A stretch of 64,000 nucleotides of DNA from Cepaea nemoralis (lineage: Eukaryota > Mollusca > Gastropoda > Stylommatophora > Helicidae), in NCBI GenBank assembly GCA_014155875.1, contig JACEFZ010015070.1, positions 62,001-126,000 on the forward strand, read 5' to 3'. Numbering within the stretch: the stretch's first letter is position 1; every line of letters starts with the position of its first letter. The translations under genes were made by a program, and so were the position numbers. Of this stretch, positions 21,035 through 31,745 are shown piece by piece. The notes beneath the pieces are model-generated. The model saw nothing but the letters and a program-made list of their open reading frames with translations. It ran no database searches and was not told where the DNA came from.

Positions 21035-23245
21035 TGACTTAGTGTATGTGAGGTTGTGTCCCTTGATACTTCAGTGACAGATACTCTCATTGTGTGTGAG
21101 GTTCTATCCCTTGATACTTCAGTGACAGATACTCTCATTGTATGTGAGGATATGTCCCTTGATACTTCAGTGACAGATGCTCTCATTGTGTGTGAGGTTC
21201 TGTCCCTTAATACTTCAGTGACAGATACTCTCATTGTGTGTGAGGGTATGTCCCTTCAGATACTCTCATTGTATGTGAAGGTATGTCCCTTGATACTTCA
21301 GTGACATATACTCTCATTGTATGTGAGGTTCTGTCCCTAGATACTTCAGTGACAGATACTCTCATTGTATGTGAGGGTATGTCCCTTGATACTTCAGTGA
21401 CAGATACTCTCATTGTATGTGAGGTTCTGTCCCTAGATACTTCAGTGACAGATACTCTCATTGTATGTGAGGTTCTGTCCCTTGATACTTCAGTGACAGA
21501 TACTCTCATTGTATGTGATGTGAGGATATGTCCCTTGATACTTCAGTGACAGATACTCTCATTGTATGTGAGGGTATGTCCCTTGATACTCCAGTGACAG
21601 ATACTCTCATTGTATGTGAGGTTCTGTCCCTTGATACTTCAGTGACAGATACTCTCATTGTATGTGAGGGTATGTCCCTTGATACTTCAGTGACAGATAC
21701 TCTCATTGTATGTGAGGATATGTCCCTTGATACTTCAGTGACAGATACTCTCATTGTATGTGAGTGTATGTCCCTTGATACTTCAGTGACAGATACTCTC
21801 ATTGTATGTGGGGTTCTGTCCCTTGATACTTCAGTGACAGATACTCTCATTGTGTGTGAGGGTATGTCCCTTGATACTTCAGTGACAGATACTCTCATTG
21901 TATGTGAGGTTCTGTCCCTTGATACTTCAGTGACAGATACTCTCATTGTGTGTGAGGGTATGTCCCTTGATACTACAGTGACAGATACTCTCATTGTATG
22001 TGAGGATATGTCCCTTGATATTTCAGTGACAGATGCTCTCATTGTATGTGAGGTTCTGTCCCTTGATACTTCAGTGACAGATACTCTCATTGTATGTGGG
22101 GTTCTGTCCCTTGATACTACAGTGACAGATACTCTCATTGTATGTGAGGTTCTGTCCCTTGATACTTCAGTGACAGATACTCTCATTGTATGTGGGGTTC
22201 TGTCCCTTGATACTTCAGTGACAGATACTCTCATTGTATGTGAGGTTCTGTCCCTTGATACTTCAGTGACAGATACTCTCATTGTGTGTGAGGGTATGTC
22301 CCTTGATACTTCAGTGACAGATACTCTCATTGTGTGTGAGGGTATGTCCCTTGATACTTCAGTGACAGATACTCTCATTGTGTGTGAGGGTATGTCCCTT
22401 GATACTTCAGTGACAGATACTCTCATTGTATGTGAGGATATGTCCCTTGATACTACAGTGACAGATGCTCTCATTGTGTATGAGGTTCTGTCCCTTGATA
22501 CTTCAGTGACAGATACTCTCATTGTGTGTGAGGGTATGTCCCTTGATACTTCAGTGACAGATACTCTCATTGTATGTGAGGTTCTGTCCCTTGATACTTC
22601 AGTGACAGATACTCTCATTGTGTGTGAGGGTATGTCCCTTGATACTTCAGTGACAGATACTCTCATTGTGTGTGAGGGTATGTCCCTTGATACTTCAGTG
22701 ACAGATACTCTCATTGTATGTGAGGATATGTCCCTTGATACTACAGTGACAGATGCTCTCATTGTGTATGAGGTTCTGTCCCTTGATACTTCAGTGACAG
22801 ATACTCTCATTGTATGTGAGGTTCTGTCCCTTGATACTTCAGTGACAGATACTCTCATTGTATGTGAGGATATATCCCTTGATACTTCAGTGACAGATAC
22901 TCTCATTGTATGTGGGGTTCTGTCCCTTGATACTTCAGTGACAGATACTCTCATTGTATGTGAGGTTCTGTCCCTTGATACTTCAGTGACAGATACTCTC
23001 ATTGTATGTGGGGTTCTGTCCCTTGATACTTCAGTGACAGATACTCTCATTGTATATGAGGTTGTGTCCCTTGATACTTCAGTGACAGATACTCTCATTG
23101 TATGTGGGGTTCTGTCCCTTGATATTTCAGTGACAGATACTCTCATTGTATGTGGGGTTCGGTCCCTTGATACTTCATTGACAGATACTCTCATTGTATG
23201 TGGGGTTCTGTCCCTTGATACTTCAGTGACAGATATTCTCATAAA
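21035..23245. repeat. 48-bp minisatellite, about 46 units, open on both strands
   Basis: Units of 48 bp contain CTTGATACTTCAGTGACAGA, TACTCTCATTGTATGTGAGG and a variable GTTCTGTCC/GTATGTCC/ATATGTCC. One truncated unit occurs near 21250 and a 6-base insertion near 21520. From 21528 to 23240 the plus strand encodes uninterrupted 16-residue repeats (MSLDTSVTDTLIVCEV type) and the minus strand MRVSVTEVSRDRTSHT type. No splice or promoter signal ties it to a gene. Confidence 0.95.
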
Positions 23246-25129
23246 AACAGATGTGCGAGCGGGAATGGTTTTGACTTCACACTTGGTGGCGCTGTCTTCT
23301 GCTGGCGTTTTCTTTGTTGAAAATGAGTGGCAATAATAGAGTCTGAAGTTTTCAGACAGCCAGGCCTTGTTAAGAGAGTGCGTCGAGATGAAGAAAGCAT
23401 GTACAGATTGAATAGCAGGACAAGATCAGAAGAGATTCCAAGAAAATGTAGCTCAGCCTGGATCTGGATATGAAAGATCCAGCTGGAGCAATATCACTGA
23501 GAGAAGTAGTTGGTTTTGTCTCCTCTGGGAGTTTTATCTCTGAAGCCTGAAATGTTGGTGTACAGCTTGTCTAAACCCTGGAAAGGCTTGTCTATTGGAG
23601 TGAGGTTGCTGTAGATCTGGTACCAAAGTGCCATCTCCTTGGGGACTTTTGTGCAGCTGGCCTTCCACTCTCCAAGCTCTCAAAGCAATGGGTTTACTAG
23701 ACCAACACTGGAACTACACATCAGCTCCAGCACACCAGGTGACCAGGTCATGTGATCCAGCACAGACAGACAGGCCGGGTTCAGACCTAGGCTGGTCATG
23801 TTTGCTCCACAGGTTTCAGGTGTTGATAACCAGACCCCAGCCCAGTGCAACTTGCAGAGAAATAGAATCAGACTGCTCATAGCAAAGAACCAGAGAGGTT
23901 TCAGAAGTCGAAGAAGAATGTGTTCTTCATTCTTTATTTGCCTGTCATCTCCCAATAAAGTTAGCCTCTCCACAATTTGATATCAAGCTCTTCCTAAGTA
24001 GTTCCTTCCATGTTTCCCCATATCACTGACCAGTCACAGGAACCACAGTTACGCAGTGGCTAGCATGTCTGCCTGTCCGCCCAGTGATCACGTGTTCTCA
24101 TTCCCATTGAATCAGAGTGTGTAGAAATGGACCTAAGCCCCAAGGTTGATCCAATCTATGGCGGGTACTACAACATTTTGTGGGAAATAAAAGTGGCTGG
24201 CAAGCTATTGACTACCCAGCTATTGATAGTTAATTGGCCTGTCATAGAATGATGAGGTTAGCACCAAATAGCAAATATGCCTCAAGGTGTGTACAATTGT
24301 CCTTTCCTGGACTGATCAGTCTCTGATTCTCTTCTCCGTGCCTGTTTTAGTAACACTCTTTTTCTTGTCTTTCGGAATCTGGAAGGAGGACTTTCTAGTA
24401 ATGCTATTAGCTGATTGTCCTCAGTGAGTGAGGATGACTCCAGTAGGTTTGCAACAGAACACACAGCAGGCCTGCAGATTACAAACTGTAGCAGTCATTG
24501 AGCAAAGTTGATACAAGCAATAGTGAGTGTGCCTGCACTAATACAGCAAATACACATGTATTATCTTGAAGAACATTCAGCAGAACACAAGTTTTAGGAT
24601 GTTTCATAATGCCCACGCTGCTGTATGGCCACATAGTTAGTTTACATTTCCATGAGTGGCTAAGAAGACCAGTATCTAAGTACATCAGGAACACAATTCT
24701 CACACTCAGATGGTTACCCACATTAAGACAAGACAGTTGTCATTGTTGTGGTGACATAAAATGAGGGCCTCTGGAGAAGCTTGTGGCAGCCAGTCAGATT
24801 GAGGCTGGTAGAGACACAATGGAAACATGTTGAGTGTGTTGTCCAAGTGGCCCCTGGACATGCCTGGTAGGGGTCTCTTTGCCCCACCCACCAGGAAGTT
24901 AATGTGCATTTATCCTTACTTAATATGGAAGTGAACATATTAATAGCCTGGGGCAGTTTTACAAACCCTACTCAGTGAGGGTTTAAACACACGACCACCA
25001 GGCCAACAGACAAGCATTTGTGACATGAACAGTTGACTTCACTGCACTGGAGATAACCCAATGTGAACTCAGTCTCTGCCCACCAAGTCTCAATCACTGA
25101 ATGTGAGAAAGAGATTTCTGAAGTGCTGC
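23246..25129. other. Unassigned sequence with a possible tRNA-like repeat
   Basis: No exon or transposase is recognised. The segment 24040-24220 has a tRNA-like look (ACGCAGTGGCTAGCATG, then CACGTGTTCTCATTCCCATT) and may be a decayed SINE. Several short open frames show no motif. Confidence 0.35.
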
Positions 25130-26056
25130 GAGGGCGAGTCAATAAGTAAGTCACACAGTTCTGTGGGATGGCAGTTAAATGTAGTTGGTGTTTTCTACAG
25201 GTGTCATTAGATGACAGCAACATTGAACTTTATATTTTCATTTGTCAGGTGGTGCTAGGTATGCGCAGTGCATAAACAAAGTGGTGACTGTACTTACGGA
25301 GTGTACAACCAAAGAGTAACGTGCTGTTGTGAGTTTTTTGTGGGCAAAAGGACTGCCTGCAAAGGACATTCATAACGAAATGCTTCCTGTTTGTGCTGAC
25401 AAATGTTTGTCCCGTAAAGCGGTGCATAGCTGGGTAGAAAACATCCTTCACCTTGTGTCCATAAATTCAAGATTACGCCATCAGCAGGGTAGGTTATGCT
25501 GATAGTTCCTAGGATTGTCAAGGGGTGCTTTTAACCAATTTCAAGAAGAAAGGTGACAATGTGAATTCTAAATCGTACTGTGAAGTTCTATCGATGTTTC
25601 ATGATGCAATTCGGAGAAAACGTCCAGGACTGCAGACTAGAGGAGTGTTGCTTCTTCATGACAAAGCCAGACCACATATGGCTCGATTAACTCAGGAGAA
25701 AATTAACCAAGTAAGGTGGGAATCTGGAACATCCACCTTAAAGCCCCAACATAGCCCCTAGCGATTTCCACCTTTTCGGTCCACTGAGAACCCACCCACC
25801 TTGGCGGGAGACATTTCGCGAATGATGCCGAAGTTGAATGTGAAGTGAAAACGTGGTTTAGAAAACAGGGCACGCAGGTCTATGCAGCCGGTTTGGGAGG
25901 ACTGATAAAACGATGGGATAAGTGCATCACTGTTGGTGGAAATTATATTGAGAAATAAAGGGACAATGTGTGTATAAAAATAAACTGGTTTCAAGTTGTT
26001 ATCATATTTAGTTATTTTTCTACAGCCATTTGTAACTTACTTATTGACTTCCCCTC
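25130..26056 (+). mobile_element. mariner-type DNA transposon, internally deleted
   Basis: Terminal inverted repeats match at 25130 (GAGGGCGAGTCAATAAGTAA) and, reversed, at 26056 (GAGGGGAAGTCAATAAGTAA). The 5' half encodes the helix-turn-helix part (VVSFLWAKGLPAKDIHNEM, LSRKAVHSWVEN) with one in-frame stop. The 3' half holds the catalytic HDKARPH block and, after a frame change near 25750, PSDFHLFGPL and IKRWDKCITVGGNYIEK. The middle of the transposase, including the first catalytic Asp, is missing. At 927 bp it is shorter than a full mariner and is non-functional. Confidence 0.85.
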
Positions 26057-26062
26057 ATATAT

Positions 26063-26460
26063 AGAACTTGTTTTGCTGTATGGCAGTGAATCTTGGAATG
26101 TAAATGAACAAATTAGGAAGAAATTGGAAGCCGTAGAGGTGTGGTTCCTAAGATGAATGTTACAAATTCCTTGGACTGCCAGAGTAACTAACGACAACTG
26201 TCTGAAAGAGACTAATGAAACTAGAACATTATAAACAACAATAAGAATGAGTCAAACAGCTTTCTTTGGTCATGTAATGAGAAGAGAGGCATTGGAGAAC
26301 ATCGTGACAACTGGAAAGATCAGTGGGAAGAGAGGCAGAGGCCGACCAAGAGAAATAATGCTAGATGGATTGAGACGGTGGCATGTAGGAACATCAGCAG
26401 CAGATTTGATCCAGAACACAAAAGACTTGAGATCTGTGGAGTGACATGAACGCCTATGCC
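26063..26460 (+). pseudogene. LINE ORF C-terminal fragment (RTE-like), copy 1
   Basis: Reads VLLYGSESWNVNEQIRKKLE, IPWTARVT, FFGHVMRREALENIVTTGKI, then GKRGRGRPREIMLDGLRRW. Several stops and a frameshift break it. It starts 6 bp after the mariner end and is about 90 percent identical by eye to 30735-31135. It ends CAAGGCACTTGAGGATGATG. Confidence 0.8.
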
Positions 26461-26631
26461 AACTGGCAAGGCACTTGAGGATGATGATGGTCTCCTGACA
26501 GAGGTCAGAGTGTGTGGATGCCGATTGTCCTGGTTGGGATGTAGTTACAGAAAATCAGCTTGTGAATTATGGAGGTGATGCAGACATTAACTAATACAAT
26601 TCATAAAGCTGTGTCCAGTGGCAAGGATGTT

Positions 26632-27390
26632 AATGGTAAACCCAGCATTGTATGTGAGTTAATGACAGAAACCCAGCATTGTATGTGAGTTAATGACAAA
26701 CCCAGCATTGTATGTGAGTTATATGGCAGGAACCCAGCATTGTATGTGAGTTATATGACAGGAACCCAGCATTGTATGTGAGTTATATGACAGGAACCCA
26801 GCATTGTATGAGTTATATGACAGGAACCAAGCATTGTATGTGAGTTATATGACAGGAACCAAGCATTGTATGTGAGTTATATGACAGGAACCCAGCATTG
26901 TATGTGTGTTAATGACAGGAACCCAGCATTGTATGTCAGTTATATGACAGGAACCCAACATTGTATGTGAGTTATATGACAGGAACCCAGCATTGTATGT
27001 GAGTTATATGACAGGAACCCAGCATTGTATGAGTTATATGACAGGAACCCAGCATTGTATGTGAGTTTATGACAGGAACCCAGCATTGTATGTGTGTTAA
27101 TGACAGGAACCCAGCATTGTATGTCAGTTATATGACAGGAACCCAACATTGTGAGTTATATGACAGGAACCCAGCATTGTATGTGAGTTATATGACAGGA
27201 ACCCAGCATTGTATGTGAGTTATATGATAGGAACCCGGCATTGTATGAGTTATATGACAGGAACCAAGCATTGTATGTGAGTTATATGACAGGAACCAAG
27301 CAATGTATGTGAGTTATATGACAGGAACCCAACATTGTATGTGAGTTATATGACAGGAACCCAGCATTGTATGTGAGTTATATGACAGCT
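26632..27390. repeat. 32-bp minisatellite, about 23 units
   Basis: Units contain ATGACAGGAACCCAGCATTG and TATGTGAGTTAT. Variants lack GTGA or carry AACCAAGC. Each unit holds a TATGTGAGT, donor-like. No adjoining exon is seen. Confidence 0.93.
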
Positions 27391-27539
27391 AGAGTCCAGC
27401 CATGCATGACAGTTGTTGGAGGGATGCTGCTGTTGGTTTGTTTTGTGTTAATCCAGCATTGTATGTTTTTTCTTGCTGCTGACAGATTGCCGTATTTCTT
27501 TCTATTTTCAGATGGTGTTTCATATTTGTTCAGTTAGTT

Positions 27540-28140
27540 TCGTTCTCTCTGTTGCTTTCTGACACCCTAAGCCTCTCTCATTCTCCTGCCTACTCTTATT
27601 GCTTTCCTCTCTCAAATTGCCTTTATTGATTGTTTCACTACACCTTCTTCTGTCCTCTCTCTGTCTCTTTTTCCTCTTCCTCCTCTCCTGTCTCTTCATC
27701 TACTCCATCACTCTTTCCTCTTTATCTTTATCTGTCCTTTCCCATGATATTGTCTTTCTCTCCTCTATCAGTTAATCTGACCCTCACTTTCTCACTCTTG
27801 CCTTTCGTTCCTTTCTCATGCTCTCTATCTTAATTAGCTTTCCTGTCTTATTGTTGAAATTGTATATTCTTCTCCTCTGTCTATTATTTATGTTTCTCTC
27901 TTCTCCCCCCCCCCCCCCCCTCCTCTTCCCTCCCTCACTTTCTTTTGCTGCCTTCTATTTCTTCATATCTTCTTTCCTGTTTTAATCTTCCTCTCCTGTC
28001 TACTAATTTGTCCACCACTTTCTCATACTCTTTCCTGTATCCCCTGTCTCCTCTTCCCTATTTCTTCATCTCTCCCTTTTTATCTTATTATCTCCCTCTC
28101 CCACCTTTGCTTTCTCCTCTTTCTGTCTGCCTCTTTTTCA
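27540..28140. repeat. 600-bp polypyrimidine tract with C16 run
   Basis: The plus strand is almost purely C/T with scattered A/G (TTTCCTCTTCCTCCTCTCCT type), including 16 consecutive C at 27905-27920. This strand asymmetry can favour triplex or slipped structures. Open frames across it are compositional. Confidence 0.85.
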
Positions 28141-28199
28141 CCAGTGCCACAACATTGTATACAACCATTTCAATATGTAGTTTGATCACATGAGTGTCT

Positions 28200-28350
28200 T
28201 TACTGATGAAATGAAATGATATTTATAAACACTTGTTTTAAAGTTCACTAATGAACAGATTGGTGTAAACTTTGCTGAATGAAGTGAAATGATAATTATA
28301 AACACTTGTTTTGAAGTTCACTGAGGAATGGATTGGTGTAAACTTTGTTG
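28200..28350. repeat. Two direct copies of about 72 bp
   Basis: TATAAACACTTGTTTTAAAG and GATTGGTGTAAACTTTG recur about 72 bp apart with few changes. No coding content. Confidence 0.8.
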
Positions 28351-28684
28351 AGTGAAGAGCCCAGTCTTGTCATGTATATGTGACAAGTGACATTATCTCA
28401 AGTTGGTAGCCTGACTAAATAATCTGTCCTTGTTGACAGTCTGATCAACTGAAGCCTTAAACAGAACTGAAATCTGAAATAACAGGTGTGTCAGCAGAGT
28501 TGATAAGGAACAGTTTGATGAGTGTTCCATGCCTGGGCTCATTGCCTGCTAAGTGAGGAAACCATTGGCCAACCAAGCCGACAAAATGTGTTGGCCCTAT
28601 CACATCACAGACCCATGGGACATTTGTTTAATTTGTAAAGTCTTAACTAGTTAGTTAGTTAGTTAGTTAGTCGACAGATCATCC

Positions 28685-29539
28685 TCATTGCACATCGAAC
28701 CATTCAGTCCATAAGTGCTCGGATCCCCTCCTCAGCAAATCCCGCAACGTGTAGCGGCTAACGACGCCAGTTCTGTGTTGGTTTATAAATCTTCTTTGGC
28801 TTCCTGCGTAGTGTTCTTGTTTGGCCACCCCTCTTTTAATTTGCTGCTCTCGCAGTCTGGCCATTGTTGTAGATTCACAGTCATCACTTGGTTCTCGCAA
28901 AAGTCTTACTTCTCGTAGAGCATTCAGAATGTCAGCCTGGTCCATGGCGCTTCCGCCCTCCACAGTAGCCTCACCTGCGAGCTTGTCAGCCCGCTCATTT
29001 CCTTGTACTCCCGCATGCCCTGGCACGAAGATGAAACTAATCTTTGCCAGTCGAGACCGCTCCAGAGGCAGCAACCATTCTCTTCGGATCGACCCCTCCT
29101 CTATCCTCTTGATCATGTTCATTGAGTCGCTAAGGAAACAAGCCCTAGTGAATGTCTGTGTCTCGAGCCATGTTATTGCTTTACTTACTGCCATGACTTC
29201 CATGGTCAGGCTACTTGTGGTTTCAGTGAAAGCACCAGAGTCCTCCTTCACAATTCTCCCTCCGGCCCGAGCTGTAAAGGCCCATGAGCTTCTCACATGT
29301 CGAACGACCGACCCATCTGTGTAGATGACCGCGTCACCGTCTAGCGAATTCTCGAAAATCAACGCTTGTACTTCAGCCTCAACAGCAGCCGGATTTTCTT
29401 GTCTGCATTTTCTATCTAGTTGGATGCAAACTGAAAAGGATGTGCAGAAGTCTGTTGGCACTCGCACCCACTCCTCGCCAGGTTCTAAGTCCTCAAGTGA
29501 ACACACCTGTTGAAGAATGTCTTCGGCTTGACCCATCCA
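28685..29539 (-). pseudogene. LINE RNase H domain and C-terminal region
   Basis: Minus-strand frame of about 284 codons. RNase H motifs occur in order: AVIYTDGSVV (first Asp), LTMEVMAVSKAITW (Glu), ACFLSDSMNMI (Asp), and FVPGHAGVQGNERADKLAGE (His/Asp). After this come ARLREQQIKRG and SRYTLRDLLRRGSEHLW, the conserved end of the family, and a stop. The frame is intact but cannot yield a working protein because the upstream reverse transcriptase is inverted. The enzyme would remove RNA from the RNA/DNA hybrid during retrotransposition. Confidence 0.85.
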
Positions 29540-29581
29540 TGGTCAGGCTACTTGTGGTTTCAGTGAAATGCCTGGGCTCAT

Positions 29582-30406
29582 AGGGCTTTTAGATGTGGCA
29601 GTTGGACTTCGGAACCAACAACAATATATCCTGGCCTACCACAGGGATCACCATTATCTCCGGTACTGTTCAATGCCTACACAGTGAGAATCACCAGTGA
29701 GCAGATCACTGGACCTGGCAGGACATTGTCATATGCCGATGATGTTTTAGTGTATCGTCAGGGGAAGGATAGAGAGGAGGTTGCTGTGGAACTACAAACC
29801 GAACTCAATCGCATAAGTACTTGGTGTGATGAAGCTGGGGCATTGGTCACCCCAACAAAGGCAACAGTGACTTGGTTCTCGTTGAATAATCATATTGTCA
29901 ACACTCCAACACCAACTGTAATGCTGTGTTCAGAGACGGTGGAAAGAACGCAGGCAATGAATTACTTGGGGATACGGTTTGATCGAAGCCTTGCTTATAA
30001 TGTGCACATAGACCAGGTGATAACAAAGGCCAAGCGGGGTTTGGCAGCGATGCGGGTGATGGCGGCAGCAAACTGTGAGCAGTGCCATCTATGTCTTCTG
30101 TACGAGGGGTTGGTCATGTCTGTTTTGGAGTATGCAATGGCAATCCTGACTCTCAGCCATAAGCAGATAGAAAGGATGGAAAGGATACAGAATGAAGCTA
30201 TGCGCATTATTCTTGGATGTACAAGAGATACAGCATGCAGGGCGATGCGCTACCTTCTTGGTTTCCCAACCATTGAAGAGAGAATACAAGATTGCAGGGC
30301 ACGCGCCTACCTCAGAATTAACGCAAACACACAACATCCACTGCATAGTGAAATTAGGAAGGTGAAGGGCAGCAGGTTAAAAAGAGGACGGTCGTGGATG
30401 GGTCAA
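29582..30406 (+). pseudogene. LINE reverse transcriptase fragment (inverted 5' segment)
   Basis: Reads GLPQGSPLSPVLFNAY, then LSYADDVLVYRQ, the catalytic YADD motif, then TWCDEAGALVTPTKATVTWF and the thumb region (MNYLGIRFDR, VLEYAMAILTLSHKQIERME). The fingers and endonuclease domain are absent. It ends GRSWMGQ, exactly where the minus-strand RNase H part begins. The frame is open to 30427. Confidence 0.85.
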
Positions 30407-30500
30407 AGTCTTAACTGGGTAATTTGATGAAATAGTCTTCATTTGGTCATTTGTTTAATTAAAGTCTTAACTGGGTAATTTAATGAACTAAAGTCTTAAC

Positions 30501-31142
30501 AACAACGGTGATATCAAAGAAAATGGTGACACCAACATATGACATAGAAATAGAAGGGACAATTCTTAACCAAGTAGATAATTTTAGATACCTAGGGGCA
30601 TTTATAACATCAGATGGAAGATGTACAACAGAGATTAAGAGCAGAATAGGGCAAGCAAAGGCCGCATTTCAGAAAATGAAGAGTATCTTATGCAATAAGT
30701 CACTAGTGAAATGCTATGTAGTACCAGTTTTGCTGTATGGCAGTGAATCTTGGAATTTAAATGAACAAATTAGGAAGAACTTAAAAGCAACAGAGATGTG
30801 ATTCCTGAGACGAATGTTGCGAATTCCTTGGACTGCCAGAGTAACTAACAACGAATGCCTGGAAGAGGCTAATGAAACTAGAACAGGATATACAAAAATA
30901 AGAAAGAGACAAACATCTTTCTTTGGTCATGTGATGAGAAGAGAGGCGTTGGAGAACATCGTGACAACTGGAAAGATCGAGGGGAAGAAAGGGAGAGGTA
31001 GACCTAGAGAAATTATGCTGGACGGATTGAGACGGTGGTGTGGAGGAATATCATCAGCAGAGTTATCCAGAACACCAAAGACCGAGATCTGTAGAGAGCC
31101 ATGAACACCTACGCCAGCTGGACAAGGCACTTGATGATGATG
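30501..31142 (+). pseudogene. LINE ORF C-terminal fragment (RTE-like), copy 2
   Basis: Reads VISKKMVTPTYDIEIEGTIL, NFRYLGAFITSDGRCTTEIK, VVPVLLYGSESWNLNEQIRK, then after one in-frame TGA (30799-30801) RRMLRIPWTARVTN, FFGHVMRREALENIVTTGKI and GRGRPREIMLDGLRRW. It carries the reverse-transcriptase C-terminal region and the conserved basic tail, ending in a GATGATGATG tail. It is flanked by AAAGTCTTAAC on the left and AAAGGTCTTAACT on the right, a possible imperfect target duplication. Confidence 0.85.
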
Positions 31143-31384
31143 AAAGGTCTTAACTGGGTAATTTGATGAAGTAGTCTTCATTTGGTAATTTATTTAATTA
31201 AAATCTTAACTTGGTAATTCAATGAACTAGTCTTAGCTTGGTAATTTAATGAATAAAGTCTTAACTGCATAATTTAATGAAGTAGTCTTCATTTTGGTCA
31301 TTTGTTTAATTAAAATCTTAACTTGGTAATTTAATGAACTAAAGTCTTAACTGGGTAATTTGATGATGTACATAGTCTTAATTT

Positions 31385-31629
31385 AAGGGAGTCTCTGTGG
31401 CGAAGTGGTCAAGCTGTTTGACTCGTGCTCCGAAGGTTTGTGGGTTCGATTCCGGGCCGCGTCCTTCGGTTTACAAGTTAAATGTTTCGGAGACTCCTGT
31501 GGGTCGTCGCTAAATGCTATGGAGTTCGTGCTTTGTGCAACGCTTTCCGTGCTGCGGAAAGAGACCGAGCCATATGGGATAAAACCCGGTGCAATGAAGT
31601 CGACCCTGTCGACTTTTAAGCGACTTTTT
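31385..31629 (+). mobile_element. tRNA-type SINE, family 1, with 13-bp target duplication
   Basis: The tRNA-like head has an A-box-like TGGCGAAGTGGTC and a perfect B box GGTTCGATTCC. The body contains CTCCTGTGGGTCGTCGCTAA, GGAGTTCGTGCTTTGT and AAACCCGGTGCAATGAAGTC. ATAGTCTTAATTT borders it at 31372-31384 and 31630-31642, although this motif also belongs to the surrounding repeat. Related copies are at 57565 (-), 58205 (-) and 61085 (+). Confidence 0.88.
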
Positions 31630-31745
31630 ATAGTCTTAATTTGGTAACAAGGTGAAGTAGTCTTAACTAGATAATGTGGTGAACTACAGTCATAATGTAA
31701 TAGTCTAATGAACTAGATTCTTTATTTGGTTGTTTGATTAACTAG

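Larger units (their letters stand above)
28637..30416 (-). mobile_element. 5'-inverted (twin-primed) RNase H LINE insertion with target duplication
   Basis: The 3' part of the element lies on the minus strand (RNase H, 29539 to 28649, with an AACT-type tail) and the 5' part lies inverted on the plus strand (reverse transcriptase, 29582-30406). The two parts meet at the same element position: both contain TGGATGGGTCAA, at 30395-30406 (+) and 29528-29539 (-). The insertion is bounded by AAAGTCTTAACT at 28637-28648 and 30405-30416. This is the structure expected of twin priming during target-primed reverse transcription. Confidence 0.85.
30407..31745. repeat. Degenerate minisatellite with units AAGTCTTAACTGGGTAATTT
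   Basis: Units of about 35-45 bp recur at 30407-30500, 31143-31384 and 31630-31745 with motifs AAAGTCTTAACTGGGTAATT and TGATGAACTA or AAGTAGTCTT. The array is split by an RTE-like LINE fragment (30501-31142) and a SINE (31385-31629), and its left part by the twin-primed LINE. Confidence 0.85.

Noticed and set aside
31388..31460. A genuine tRNA gene
   Set aside because: The A and B boxes are present but the sequence does not close into a cloverleaf by eye and continues into a SINE body with related copies elsewhere.
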